From Streptomyces niveus (lineage in GTDB: Bacteria; Actinomycetota; Actinomycetes; Streptomycetales; Streptomycetaceae), in NCBI RefSeq assembly GCF_002009175.1, contig NZ_CP018047.1, positions 2,542,001-2,606,000 on the forward strand: DNA of 64,000 bases, written 5' to 3'. The notes under the pieces were generated by a model, which saw only the letters and a program-made list of their open reading frames with translations, searched no databases and was not told where the DNA came from. Position 1 is the stretch's first letter. Each line of letters opens with the position of its first letter. The translations under genes were made by a program, and so were the position numbers. Below, piece by piece: positions 56,687 to 64,000 of the stretch.

Positions 56687-58078
56687 TCAACTGCCGGGGA
56701 ACACCCAGGGGTTGGGCTTGCACTTCACACCGTCGAGATCGAGCGTCTTGGTCTGCTGCTGCATCACGGGGGCGAGCGAGCCCGGCGTCCGGCAGCTCAC
56801 GTGGTCGTGCCCGAGCCGGTGCCCGATCTCGTGGTTGATCAGCATCTGCCGGTAGGCGAGCATCGCCTTGGAGCCGTACGTCTTGGCCCCCTGCGCCCAG
56901 CGGAACGCGTTGATCATGACGCGATCGGTCGCGGCGGAGTCGCAGGACACGTTGTCGACGCTGGTGTCCAGCCCGGACTTCGCGCACCACTCGGCCGTGG
57001 TCCCCGGACTGGCCAGGGTTATCACGAAGTCGGGCGAGCCACCGGCGATCCGCTCGAAGGTCATGGCCCCGTCGTGGGCCCAGCTCCGGTTGTCGTTCAG
57101 GGTCTTCTGCACAGCGTCGGCGAACAGGTTCCGGTCGAGGCCGAGGCCCTTCTCGACATCGATCCGATAGCGGATCTTGCGGCCCTCGCCGGGCGCCTTC
57201 GCCAGTCCCGGCACCGCCTCGAACTCGCCCGAGCCCGTCAGATCGGCGGCCAGCGGGAACTGCCGGGTCATCAACTGACTGTAGGTGAGCGGCGGCGCCG
57301 GGGCCTCGGCGGCGGGCTCCGTCGGGGTCGGCCTGCCGTCGGAGCGCGAGGCGGCGCCCTCGCCGTCGCGGGCGAGATCGCCGGACGGCTGCGCGCCGGC
57401 CCGCTGTTCGCCGCGGTCGGTGACCTGACCGGCCACCACGAAGACGAGCACCGTGGTCACGGCCGCCGCGGCGATCCCGGTGAAGGTGCGGCCCAGGGCG
57501 CCCTTGGCGGGCCGCTCCCCGTCGGCGTCCGGGGCGGTCTCGCGCTCGTCGTCCCGGTCGGAGCCGCGGCCCGAGCCGTCGGCGGAGCCCACGCGGGGCC
57601 GGCTGTTCTCGTCGTCCCAGTCGGTGACGGGAGCGTACGGATCGGGCCGCCACCGCGCCGGGTCGACGTCCGTACCACCGGCGCCGGATCCGTACGGAGA
57701 GGGCGGCGCGTCGAAGGCGTCGATGAACTCACGGCGCGGTCCGGGCACTTGGCGCTGTCCGGCCGGCGCCGAGCGCGTCTGCCGGCCCTGCGGCTGTTGT
57801 GGGTGCCGGGGCGCCGGTGATCCGCCGCCCTGCCAGTCCCCGTAGCGCTGCCGACCCCAGCCGCCGCCCGGCTCGCGGTGCTCCGGATGCCCGCCACGTA
57901 CCTGCGGCACGCCCTGCGCGGGGGTGCCGTACGCGGGTGGTGCGGCATGGTCCCGCACGCCGGGGGACGGCGCGGCGGGCACGTCGCTCTGACCCGCCGG
58001 CGGGCCGCTTCGGGCGGAACCGCGCTTCCTGCCGTCGGATCCCTGGGGTGCGGGGCCTTTACGGCTGTGTCGTCCCAC
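56687..58078 (-). CDS. DUF3152 membrane-anchored zincin-like protein
   Basis: A 463-aa protein. Residues ~1-190 are a long Pro/Gly/Arg-rich cytoplasmic segment. One membrane helix (FTGIAAAAVTTVLVFVVAG) follows near residue 205, then a linker. Residues ~275-463 form the DUF3152 domain. It carries INHEIGHRLGHDH, the HExGHxxGxxH zinc site of metzincin-like peptidases, and cysteines for disulfides (EWCAKSG, VSCDS, VSCRTP, VKCKP). The domain would lie outside the membrane. GTG 58078 is 8 nt after the hydrolase stop, so the genes are an operon. Counterpart of Rv3207c. Confidence 0.85.
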   Translation of the reverse strand: MGRHSRKGPAPQGSDGRKRGSARSGPPAGQSDVPAAPSPGVRDHAAPPAYGTPAQGVPQVRGGHPEHREPGGGWGRQRYGDWQGGGSPAPRHPQQPQGRQTRSAPAGQRQVPGPRREFIDAFDAPPSPYGSGAGGTDVDPARWRPDPYAPVTDWDDENSRPRVGSADGSGRGSDRDDERETAPDADGERPAKGALGRTFTGIAAAAVTTVLVFVVAGQVTDRGEQRAGAQPSGDLARDGEGAASRSDGRPTPTEPAAEAPAPPLTYSQLMTRQFPLAADLTGSGEFEAVPGLAKAPGEGRKIRYRIDVEKGLGLDRNLFADAVQKTLNDNRSWAHDGAMTFERIAGGSPDFVITLASPGTTAEWCAKSGLDTSVDNVSCDSAATDRVMINAFRWAQGAKTYGSKAMLAYRQMLINHEIGHRLGHDHVSCRTPGSLAPVMQQQTKTLDLDGVKCKPNPWVFPGS

Positions 58079-58086
58079 GCCCAGGA

Positions 58087-59163
58087 TCAGCTCCCGCCAC
58101 TGTCGTTGTCGCTGTCGTTGCCGGTACCGCCGTCGTCGCCCACGACCGCGCCGCCTCTACCGTAACTACGGCCGGCACGGTCGTTCGTCTCACCCACCGT
58201 CCCACCCGTCGCCCCTTCGGATTCCAGGATGAGACCGCGCGCGGCCTCGGCGACCGCCTCGGGGTACTCCATCATGGCAACATGTCCGGCGTCCGGGAGC
58301 GTCAGGAGCCGCGAATCCCGGAAGGCGAAGGACGCCTTTCGTGCCATTCGGTACGAAACGAGCTGATCCCGCCCCCCGTAGACGAGCAGCGTCGGCGCGA
58401 GGACCCGCTCGGCCTGCCGCCACAGTCCCTGCTGACCGCCGAGGGTGTACGCGTCGACGATGCCCCGCGCGGAGCGGGCCATCGCCTCCCAGAAGTACGG
58501 AAGACCCTGCCGCCGCTCCATCTCCTCCACGGCGTGCCGCATCCCTTCCTCCGAGACCCGGCCGGGGTCTCCGTAACAGAGGGCCATCACCCCGCGCGTG
58601 CGCTGCTCGGCCGTCCACTCGCGGGTCATCCGTCCGAACAGCGCTGCGACCCCGGGCAGGGCCAGCAGCGCGGTCGGCAGGGCGTTGCGCTGCACACGGA
58701 TCTCGGGGAGCGCGGGCGAGACGAGGGTGAGGGTGCGCACCAGGTCGGGGCGGGCGGCGGCGATCCGGGTCGTGACGGCGCCGCCCAGGGAGTTGCCTAG
58801 GAGGTGCACCGGGCCGAGGCCGCTCGCGTCGAGGAGCCGGATCACGGCCCGCGCGTGGGCGGTGACCGAGTAGTTGCGGTCCTCCGGCGGCGGGGAGTCC
58901 CCGAAGCCGGGCAGGTCGACCGCCTCGCCGTCGACCACGTCGGCCAGCAGCGGCATCAGGGCGGACCAGTTCTGCGAGGAGCCGCCGAGGCCGTGCACGT
59001 ACAGGGCGCGCGGCAGTCCGGTGCGTGTCGGGGGCCGTGAGCGCACGTTCAGGGTCAGCCCCGGCAGGGCCACCGTACGCAGTCGCTCACCTTCGGCGAC
59101 CCGGACGGCACTCACGCGCGGGACGGCGGCGGCGAGGGTTTCCGGCAGCTCGGTCGAAGACAT
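58087..59163 (-). CDS. Alpha/beta hydrolase
   Basis: A 358-aa alpha/beta hydrolase. Motifs are YVHGLGGSSQNW (oxyanion loop), LLGNSLGGAVTTR (nucleophile Ser), VYGGRDQLV (Asp) and LPDAGHVAMMEYPE (His). A cap domain lies between residues ~180 and 260. The C-terminus is a Gly/Asp/Asn-rich tail. ATG 59163 has TAACAT 7 nt upstream and no ribosome binding site. It lies just upstream of the DUF3152 gene on the same strand. The substrate is unknown; esterases or C-C hydrolases are the closest type. Confidence 0.83.
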   Translation of the reverse strand: MSSTELPETLAAAVPRVSAVRVAEGERLRTVALPGLTLNVRSRPPTRTGLPRALYVHGLGGSSQNWSALMPLLADVVDGEAVDLPGFGDSPPPEDRNYSVTAHARAVIRLLDASGLGPVHLLGNSLGGAVTTRIAAARPDLVRTLTLVSPALPEIRVQRNALPTALLALPGVAALFGRMTREWTAEQRTRGVMALCYGDPGRVSEEGMRHAVEEMERRQGLPYFWEAMARSARGIVDAYTLGGQQGLWRQAERVLAPTLLVYGGRDQLVSYRMARKASFAFRDSRLLTLPDAGHVAMMEYPEAVAEAARGLILESEGATGGTVGETNDRAGRSYGRGGAVVGDDGGTGNDSDNDSGGS

Positions 59164-59170
59164 GCGGGCA

Positions 59171-59176
59171 ATGTTA
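59171..59176 (-). promoter_or_regulatory. -10-like hexamer for leaderless hydrolase mRNA
   Basis: TAACAT (minus strand) lies 7 nt before ATG 59163, without a ribosome binding site. Confidence 0.5.
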
Positions 59177-59326
59177 CGAGACGATCACGCATCGATTCGC
59201 GTGTTCGCCGTCACAGGACGCATAGCGCCCCGGGTCCGCACCTCCTACCCTCGTAAGTAGGCGTCGCCATTCGCCTCATTTCGCGAATGGAAGGCGGAAG
59301 ACGACCGGAGAAGGAAAGGGCGCCCC

Positions 59327-59581
59327 ATGTCGGCGGACCCGAACGGCCCGGACACATTCCCGAACGGCACCGACGAGCGAGAGCGCACCGCCGGGACGGA
59401 TTCCGGCGAACTCGAGGAAATCGACGAGGAGACCCCGGAGGCCGACGCCGCCGAGCAGCACAGGGACGTGCGGCCGGAGGGCGACGATCCACCCGCCCCC
59501 ATCGATACGACCGAGGCCGACGAGGCGGACGCCGCCGAGCAGGCGCGTATCGTCTCCCTCGACGAGGACGACTACCGCTGA
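59327..59581 (+). CDS. Small acidic protein
   Basis: An 84-aa protein very rich in Asp and Glu (LEEIDEETPEADAAEQH, EADEADAAEQARIVSLDEDDYR) with no hydrophobic core, so probably disordered. ADAAEQ appears twice, suggesting internal duplication. An AAGGAAAGG sequence precedes ATG. I recognise no family; similar short acidic proteins occur at this place in other streptomycetes. It lies divergent from the hydrolase gene and upstream of the TetR gene. Confidence 0.6.
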   Translation: MSADPNGPDTFPNGTDERERTAGTDSGELEEIDEETPEADAAEQHRDVRPEGDDPPAPIDTTEADEADAAEQARIVSLDEDDYR

Positions 59582-59648
59582 GTGTGCGCCCGGGACCGGG
59601 TTCGCCTTTTGTCAGCATTGGATACTTTTCTCCGCCGCCGCATACGAG

Positions 59649-59666
59649 GCCGGACGGATATCCGGC
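59649..59666. promoter_or_regulatory. Inverted repeat upstream of the TetR gene
   Basis: GCCGGA-CGGATA-TCCGGC is a 6-bp inverted repeat with a 6-bp spacer about 115 bp before the TetR start, with GGATATCC as an inner palindrome. It is a candidate autoregulatory operator. The 199-bp gap 59582-59780 holds no other gene. Confidence 0.35.
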
Positions 59667-59780
59667 TCCCCGACCGTCCGGTCCGTGAAATTCTGCGACC
59701 TGACCACGCACAGCCGGGATACCCAAAAGTACGATGGCAAGGCGGCGCACAGCGCGCACGGAACGATTCTGGGAGGCGGC

Positions 59781-60431
59781 GTGACAGCCATAGAGCAGAC
59801 CGAGGCGGCGCGCCCGCGAGGCACGCGCCTGCCACGCCGCGCTCGACGCAATCAGCTTCTGGGCGCGGCTCAGGAAGTCTTCGTCGCACAGGGGTACCAC
59901 GCCGCGGCGATGGACGACATCGCGGAACGGGCCGGGGTCAGCAAGCCCGTCCTCTACCAGCACTTCCCCGGGAAGCTGGATCTCTACCTGGCGCTGCTCG
60001 ACCAGCACTGCGAGGCCCTGCTGCACGCGGTGCGCACGGCCCTGGCGTCGACGACCGACAACAAGCTCCGGGTCGCGGCGACGATGGACGCGTACTTCGC
60101 CTACGTCGAGGACGAGGGCGGTGCGTTCCGGCTGGTCTTCGAGTCCGACCTGACGAACGAGCCCGCCGTGCGCGAGCGCGTCGACCGGGTCGCGCTCCAG
60201 TGCGCGGAGGCGATCTCCGACGTGATCGCCTCGGACACGGGCCTCTCCAAGGAGGAGTCCATGATGCTGGCCGTCGGGCTCGGCGGTGTCTCCCAGGTGG
60301 TGGCCCGCTACTGGCTCTCCAGCGAGTCGGTCATCCCGCGCGACAAGGCCGTGGAACTTCTCACCTCGCTGGCATGGCGCGGCATCGCCGGATTCCCGCT
60401 GCACGGCAGCGAGCAGCAGCCGGGCGCCTGA
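59781..60431 (+). CDS. TetR-family regulator
   Basis: A 216-aa TetR-family repressor. The helix-turn-helix is MDDIAERAGVSKPVLYQHFPGK (recognition helix GVSKPVLYQHF), preceded by a basic arm (RGTRLPRRARRNQLLG). The ligand domain (residues ~80-210) includes MDAYFAYVEDEGGAFRLVFES. GTG 59781 has GGGAGG upstream. A same-strand DUF3107 gene follows, a pair conserved in actinobacteria (Rv3208-Rv3208A). The ligand and targets are unknown; lipid metabolism control is plausible from relatives such as FasR but not shown. Confidence 0.87.
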   Translation: MTAIEQTEAARPRGTRLPRRARRNQLLGAAQEVFVAQGYHAAAMDDIAERAGVSKPVLYQHFPGKLDLYLALLDQHCEALLHAVRTALASTTDNKLRVAATMDAYFAYVEDEGGAFRLVFESDLTNEPAVRERVDRVALQCAEAISDVIASDTGLSKEESMMLAVGLGGVSQVVARYWLSSESVIPRDKAVELLTSLAWRGIAGFPLHGSEQQPGA

Positions 60432-60555
60432 CCCGGTCCGTGTTCGCTGCGGGCGTGCCCCGCCACCGTCCTGAGCATCGTCCCGCCGGGCTAATGTGTG
60501 CTGCGTACCGCGCGGTTGACCGCGCAACGCACCGACCGTTCGGAGGGACATAGCG

Positions 60556-60783
60556 GTGGAGGTCAAGATCGGCGTGCAGCACACGCCCCGCGAGATCGTT
60601 CTGGAGAGCGGGCAGTCCGCCGAGGAGGTCGAGAGCGCCGTCGGCGACGCACTCGCCGGCAAGGCGAAGCTGCTCAGCCTCACGGACGAGAAGGGGCGGA
60701 AGGTGCTCGTACCGGCCGAACGGATCGCGTACGTGGAGATCGGCGAGCCGACGACACGGCGAGTGGGCTTCGGCACTCTCTAG
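60556..60783 (+). CDS. DUF3107 small protein (TB9.4-like)
   Basis: A 75-aa protein of the actinobacterial DUF3107 family (M. tuberculosis TB9.4). It starts at GTG 60556 with GGAGGG upstream. The conserved sequence includes VEVKIGVQHTPREIVLES and KVLVPAERIAYVEIG with a C-terminal TRRVGFGTL. The family binds small nucleic-acid or protein partners in no proven way. It is next to the TetR gene, as in mycobacteria. Confidence 0.88.
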   Translation: MEVKIGVQHTPREIVLESGQSAEEVESAVGDALAGKAKLLSLTDEKGRKVLVPAERIAYVEIGEPTTRRVGFGTL

Positions 60784-60964
60784 GCGGTCCGGTCCGAGAC
60801 GGACGGCCGAACAGCACCACGGCGACAGAGGAGTGGCCCGGTGGGATCCCCCGCCGGGCCACTCCTTCGTCGTCTCTTCGGATCGCGGAGGGTTGTTCCG
60901 CGTGCACTCCGGGTAGACCGGGCTACGACCGAACTGCCCGCCGTGCCCCGTGAGGTGAACAGCA

Positions 60965-61234
60965 GTGATCTTGGAAGCTCTCGGTGCGATCCTGCTCGGA
61001 CTCGGCGCCTCGTGGGCCGCACTCCAGCGACTGCCCCACCGGCTGCCCTCCCGCCGCCTCGTGCTCGCCGCGGGGTCGCTGGGCTCCCTGTTCGGCGCGG
61101 TGCTCACGCACGCGGCGCTCGGCCCCGGTCACGCGGTCGCGACGCTGATCGGCGCGGTGGCTGTCGGGGCGGTCCTGCTCTCGCTGCTGCTCCGCCCCGC
61201 GGGCCACGGTCTCGGCCGGCCGATGCCCTCCTGA
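60965..61234 (+). CDS. Small three-helix membrane protein
   Basis: An 89-aa protein with three hydrophobic stretches (ILEALGAILLGLGASWAAL, LVLAAGSLGSLFGAVLT, AVATLIGAVAVGAVLLSLLL) joined by short basic loops. I recognise no family. GTG 60965 has GAGGTGA 6 nt upstream. It lies between DUF3107 and the convergent ferritin-like gene. Confidence 0.65.
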   Translation: MILEALGAILLGLGASWAALQRLPHRLPSRRLVLAAGSLGSLFGAVLTHAALGPGHAVATLIGAVAVGAVLLSLLLRPAGHGLGRPMPS

Positions 61235-61274
61235 CACCCCGGTCCGGGGCGGACCGCCCCGGAGGTGAGCGGCC

Positions 61275-62033
61275 TCAGGCCGCCAGCCCCAGCGCCGCCA
61301 TCCGCTTGGTGTGCGCCTCCGTGATCCGCGAGAACATCCGGCCGACCTCGGCCAGGTCGAAGCCGTCCGCGACCCCGCCCACCAGCATCGTCGAGAGCGC
61401 GTCGCGGTCGGCCACCACACGCTGCGCCTGCGACAGCGCCTCGCCCATCAGCCGCCGCGCCCAGAGCGCGAGTCGCCCGCCGACCCTCGGCTCGGCCTCG
61501 ATCGCCGCCCGGACCTTCTCGACCGCGAAATTGCCGTGCCCCGTGTCATCGAGCACGGCGAGCACCAGACCGCGGGTGTCGGAGTCCAGCCGTGCGGCCA
61601 CCTCACGGTAGAAGTCACTGGCGATCGAGTCGCCCACATACGCCTTGACCAGGCCCTCCAGCCAGTCCGACGGCGCGGTCTGGCGGTGGAAGTCGTCCAG
61701 CGCGGCGGCGAAGGGGTCCATGGCGCCCGTGGGATCGGCATCGATTTCGCCGAGACGGTCACGCAGCCTCTCGAAATGGTGGAATTCGGCGGAGGCCATC
61801 TTCGCGAGTTCCGCCTTGTCGTCCAGCGTCGGCGCGAGTTTGGCGTCCTCGGCGAGCCGCTCGAAAGCCGCCAGTTCGCCGTAGGCGAGTGCTCCCAGCA
61901 GATCCACGACCGCGGCCCGGTACTTCGGATCGGCGGAGGCGGCCGCCCAGTCCTGGGCGGCGATCCCGGTGAGTTCCGAGGTCGCGGATCCGGGTGTGGA
62001 CTCAGGTGCAGTGGCGTTGTCAGACGTCTCCAT
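61275..62033 (-). CDS. Ferritin-like fold protein
   Basis: A 252-aa protein with a long four-helix pattern typical of ferritin-like domains: LLGALAYGELAAFERLAEDA, MASAEFHHFERLRDRL (ExxH), LEGLVKAYVGDSIASDFY and VVADRDALSTMLVGG. The first ~35 residues are Ser/Thr/Ala-rich. Two Glu-containing helices could bind a di-metal site; the chemistry is unknown. ATG 62033 has TATTGT 7 nt upstream and no ribosome binding site. The divergent neighbour is the RhlE-type helicase, as Rv3210c is next to Rv3211. Confidence 0.82.
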   Translation of the reverse strand: METSDNATAPESTPGSATSELTGIAAQDWAAASADPKYRAAVVDLLGALAYGELAAFERLAEDAKLAPTLDDKAELAKMASAEFHHFERLRDRLGEIDADPTGAMDPFAAALDDFHRQTAPSDWLEGLVKAYVGDSIASDFYREVAARLDSDTRGLVLAVLDDTGHGNFAVEKVRAAIEAEPRVGGRLALWARRLMGEALSQAQRVVADRDALSTMLVGGVADGFDLAEVGRMFSRITEAHTKRMAALGLAA

Positions 62034-62040
62034 GGAGCGC

Positions 62041-62046
62041 ACAATA
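62041..62046 (-). promoter_or_regulatory. -10-like hexamer for leaderless ferritin-like mRNA
   Basis: TATTGT (minus strand) lies exactly 7 nt before ATG 62033, with no ribosome binding site. Confidence 0.5.
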
Positions 62047-62389
62047 GCCCGCTCCGCGCACCGCGTAAGGGCCTGGTCAGTGACTGCTCTCATACCGTTC
62101 CGACGAATTCGTCCAACACACATGCGCGAATCCGGGGTACAGTGGTAATGCGCCTGCCGAGTATTCGGTGGGCCATCGCAGTGTTTGACCGGGAGATCTG
62201 TCCCGGACAGGCCCCATGAGGATGCCCGGTCGGTGGCCCGATCGGCTCCGACCCCGACCGCCCTCCGCGCGGACCGTACGCACAGCTGCGTATGACCGCA
62301 GATGAGGGGCCCCCTCAGCGGCACGAGCGCTCGAGCGACGGCAGTGGTCCCGCGCCATCCGGCCAATCCACGGCCGGCCGAGTACCCAG
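62047..62389. promoter_or_regulatory. Divergent intergenic region between ferritin-like and DEAD-box genes
   Basis: No gene is recognised in about 340 bp. It contains TTGACC (62185-62190), overlapping an inverted repeat CCGGGA-GATCTG-TCCCGG (62189-62206), and the palindrome GAGGGGCCCCCTC near 62300. The DEAD-box gene probably has a long leader here, as is usual for cold- or stress-controlled RNA helicases. Confidence 0.5.
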
Positions 62390-64000
62390 GTGCGGTACGA
62401 CCCCCAGCGTTCGCCTCGCGTCGCGTCTCACAGAAGAGGCAGCACCCTGACTACGACTTTCCGAGACCTCGGAATCCTCCCCGAGACAGCCGAAGCGCTT
62501 GAAGCCGTCGGCATCGTGTCTCCGTTCCCCATCCAAGAGATGACCCTTCCGGTCGCGCTGTCCGGCAAGGACGTGATCGGCCAGGCCAAGACCGGCACCG
62601 GCAAGACGCTCGGCTTCGGCCTGCCGCTCCTGGAGCGCGTCACCGTCCCCGCCGACGTCGAGGCGGGCCGGGCCGCCCCCGAGCTGCTGACCAACGCCCC
62701 GCAGGCCCTCGTGGTCGTCCCCACCCGCGAGCTGTGCCAGCAGGTCACCAACGACCTCCAGACCGCCGGCAAGGTGCGCAACGTGCGCGTGCTGGCGATC
62801 TACGGCGGTCGTGCCTACGAGCCGCAGGTCGAGGCCCTGAAGAAGGGCGTCGACGTGGTCGTCGGCACCCCCGGCCGGCTCCTCGACCTGGCGGGCCAGC
62901 GCAAGCTCGACCTGTCACACGTGCGCGGACTCGTTCTCGACGAGGCCGACGAGATGCTCGACCTGGGCTTCCTGCCCGACGTCGAGCGGATCATCCAGCT
63001 GCTGCCGGCGAAGCGCCAGACGATGCTGTTCTCGGCCACCATGCCGGGCGCGGTCATCGGTCTCGCCCGCCGCTACATGTCGCAGCCGACGCACATCAGC
63101 GCGACGTCCCCGGACGACGCGGGCGCGACGGTCGCCAACACCACGCAGCGCGTCTACCGCGCCCACTCCATGGACAAGCCGGAGATGGTCGCGCGCATCC
63201 TCCAGGCCGAGGGCCGCGGGCTGGCGATGATCTTCTGCCGTACGAAGCGTACGGCCGCCGACATCGCCGACCAGCTCGCCCAGCGCGGCTTCGCCTCGGG
63301 CGCCGTCCACGGCGACCTTGGCCAGGGAGCGCGTGAGCAGGCGCTGCGGGCGTTCCGCAACGGCAAGGTGGACGTTCTGGTCTGCACCGACGTCGCCGCC
63401 CGCGGTATCGACGTCGAGGGCGTGACGCACGTCATCAACTACCAGTCGCCCGAGGAGGAGAAGACCTACCTCCACCGCATCGGCCGCACCGGCCGCGCGG
63501 GCGCGTCCGGCATCGCCGTGACGCTGGTCGACTGGGACGACATCCCCCGCTGGCAGCTGATCAACAAGGCGCTGGACCTGGGCTTCCCGGACCCGCCGGA
63601 GACGTACTCGACATCGCCGCACCTCTTCGAGGAGCTCAGCATCCCCGCGGGGACGAAGGGCATCCTGCCGCGTACCGACCGGACGCGTGCCGGTCTGTCC
63701 GCGGAGCAGGTCGAGGACCTCGGTGAGACGGGCGGCCGCGGTCGCAAGTCCGCCGGTCCGTCGTCGTCGGCGCGGGCGTCCGCCTCCGTGAAGGAGGAGC
63801 GTCCGGCACGTACGCGCACGCCCCGGCAGCGCCGCCGTACGCGCGGCGGGACTCCCCTGGAGGCCGGCGAGGCGCAGACGGTGACGACGACGGCTCCGGA
63901 GGCGACCGCGGCGGTCGACACCGCCGAGGGCGCCGACGGTACCGAGCCGCGCGTCCCGCGCCGTCGCCGGCGTACGCGCGTGAGCGTGCCCGCCGAGGCG
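62390..64000 (+). CDS. RhlE-type DEAD-box RNA helicase (3' end beyond window)
   Basis: A reading frame open to the right edge. The helicase core has the Q motif (FPIQEMTLPVALSG), AKTGTGKTLG (I), VVPTRELC (Ia), VGTPGRLLD (Ib), LVLDEADEML (II), LFSATMPG (III), MIFCRTKRTA (IV), VLVCTDVAARGIDVEG (V) and YLHRIGRTGRAG (VI). A basic tail follows (RTRTPRQRRRTRGG, PRRRRRTRVS) that would bind RNA and continues past 64000. The start is uncertain: GTG 62390 is the in-frame choice, while CTG 62447 (LTTTFRDLGIL) has a better AGAGG sequence. It is the counterpart of Rv3211. Confidence 0.9.
   Translation, partial: MRYDPQRSPRVASHRRGSTLTTTFRDLGILPETAEALEAVGIVSPFPIQEMTLPVALSGKDVIGQAKTGTGKTLGFGLPLLERVTVPADVEAGRAAPELLTNAPQALVVVPTRELCQQVTNDLQTAGKVRNVRVLAIYGGRAYEPQVEALKKGVDVVVGTPGRLLDLAGQRKLDLSHVRGLVLDEADEMLDLGFLPDVERIIQLLPAKRQTMLFSATMPGAVIGLARRYMSQPTHISATSPDDAGATVANTTQRVYRAHSMDKPEMVARILQAEGRGLAMIFCRTKRTAADIADQLAQRGFASGAVHGDLGQGAREQALRAFRNGKVDVLVCTDVAARGIDVEGVTHVINYQSPEEEKTYLHRIGRTGRAGASGIAVTLVDWDDIPRWQLINKALDLGFPDPPETYSTSPHLFEELSIPAGTKGILPRTDRTRAGLSAEQVEDLGETGGRGRKSAGPSSSARASASVKEERPARTRTPRQRRRTRGGTPLEAGEAQTVTTTAPEATAAVDTAEGADGTEPRVPRRRRRTRVSVPAEA

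Overview
The window is chromosomal DNA of a Streptomyces-like actinomycete. The evidence is uniformly high GC with strong third-position GC bias, GTG starts, WhiB-like and SigR regulators, mycothiol-type redox genes (mycoredoxin), DasR-type and SigR-type promoter sequences, and gene neighbourhoods that match the actinobacterial core. From memory, two blocks are syntenic with Mycobacterium tuberculosis: sigR/SRAP/aroA/rsgA with Rv3223c-Rv3228, and UPF0182/PDZ protease/DUF2342/ABC1 kinase/wblC(whiB7)/uvrD2/mrx1/nudC/adnB/adnA/ATL/moeZ/DUF3152/TetR/DUF3107/ferritin-like/RhlE with Rv3193c-Rv3211. I see no insertion sequence, prophage, CRISPR array or plasmid gene, so this looks like vertically inherited core chromosome.

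Layout. 1-2.0 kb: N-terminus of sigR with a second upstream start, an alpha/beta hydrolase and the SRAP (YedK/HMCES) DNA-protein crosslink enzyme. 2.2-2.9 kb: a small secreted chitin-type LPMO under a DasR-like site. 3.0-9.3 kb: M50-like peptidase, aroA, rsgA, SugE/Gdx exporter, a TetR regulator with a tandem-repeat segment, hisN and a CBS-pair protein. 9.4-11.4 kb: divergent catalase and Fur-family regulator sharing an operator region. 11.5-14.0 kb: a 660-aa SEL1/TPR protein bracketed by two identical initiator tRNA genes, each followed by the same hairpin. 14-23.4 kb: UPF0182, a PPA1309-like protein, a PDZ/Lon-type protease, moaE, an SDR, a DUF2342 protein and a NUDIX enzyme. 23.5-26.6 kb: a three-gene TerD/AIM24 operon. 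26.7-31.5 kb: YgjP-like peptidase, ThiF-like protein, ABC1 kinase and wblC with an apparent uORF/terminator attenuator. 31.6-45.5 kb: a DNA-repair and redox block (uvrD2, mrx1, nudC, M20 peptidase, adnB, lipoprotein, adnA, alkyltransferase-like protein). 45.7-51.5 kb: a large membrane protein with an LPG-synthase-type end, a lipoprotein peptidase and moeZ. 51.6-56.5 kb: a compact cluster of PelF-like glycosyltransferase, polytopic membrane protein, epimerase and spherulin-4 glycosidase, read here as a candidate exopolysaccharide locus. 56.7-64 kb: DUF3152 zincin, hydrolase, TetR, DUF3107, ferritin-like protein and a RhlE-type DEAD-box helicase that runs off the right edge.

How it fits together. 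A thiol-oxidative stress theme recurs. Sequences matching GGGAAT/GGAAT-N18-GTT lie upstream of sigR, mrx1 and moeZ, and a weaker match lies before the YgjP-like peptidase gene. wblC sits in the middle of this block with its own RNA-level control. A second pattern is leaderless expression: many genes here lack a ribosome binding site but carry a TANNNT (or similar) hexamer 6-7 nt before the start codon. The most interesting loci are the wblC leader, the SigR promoter set, the Pel-like cluster and the repeated tRNA/SEL1 arrangement.
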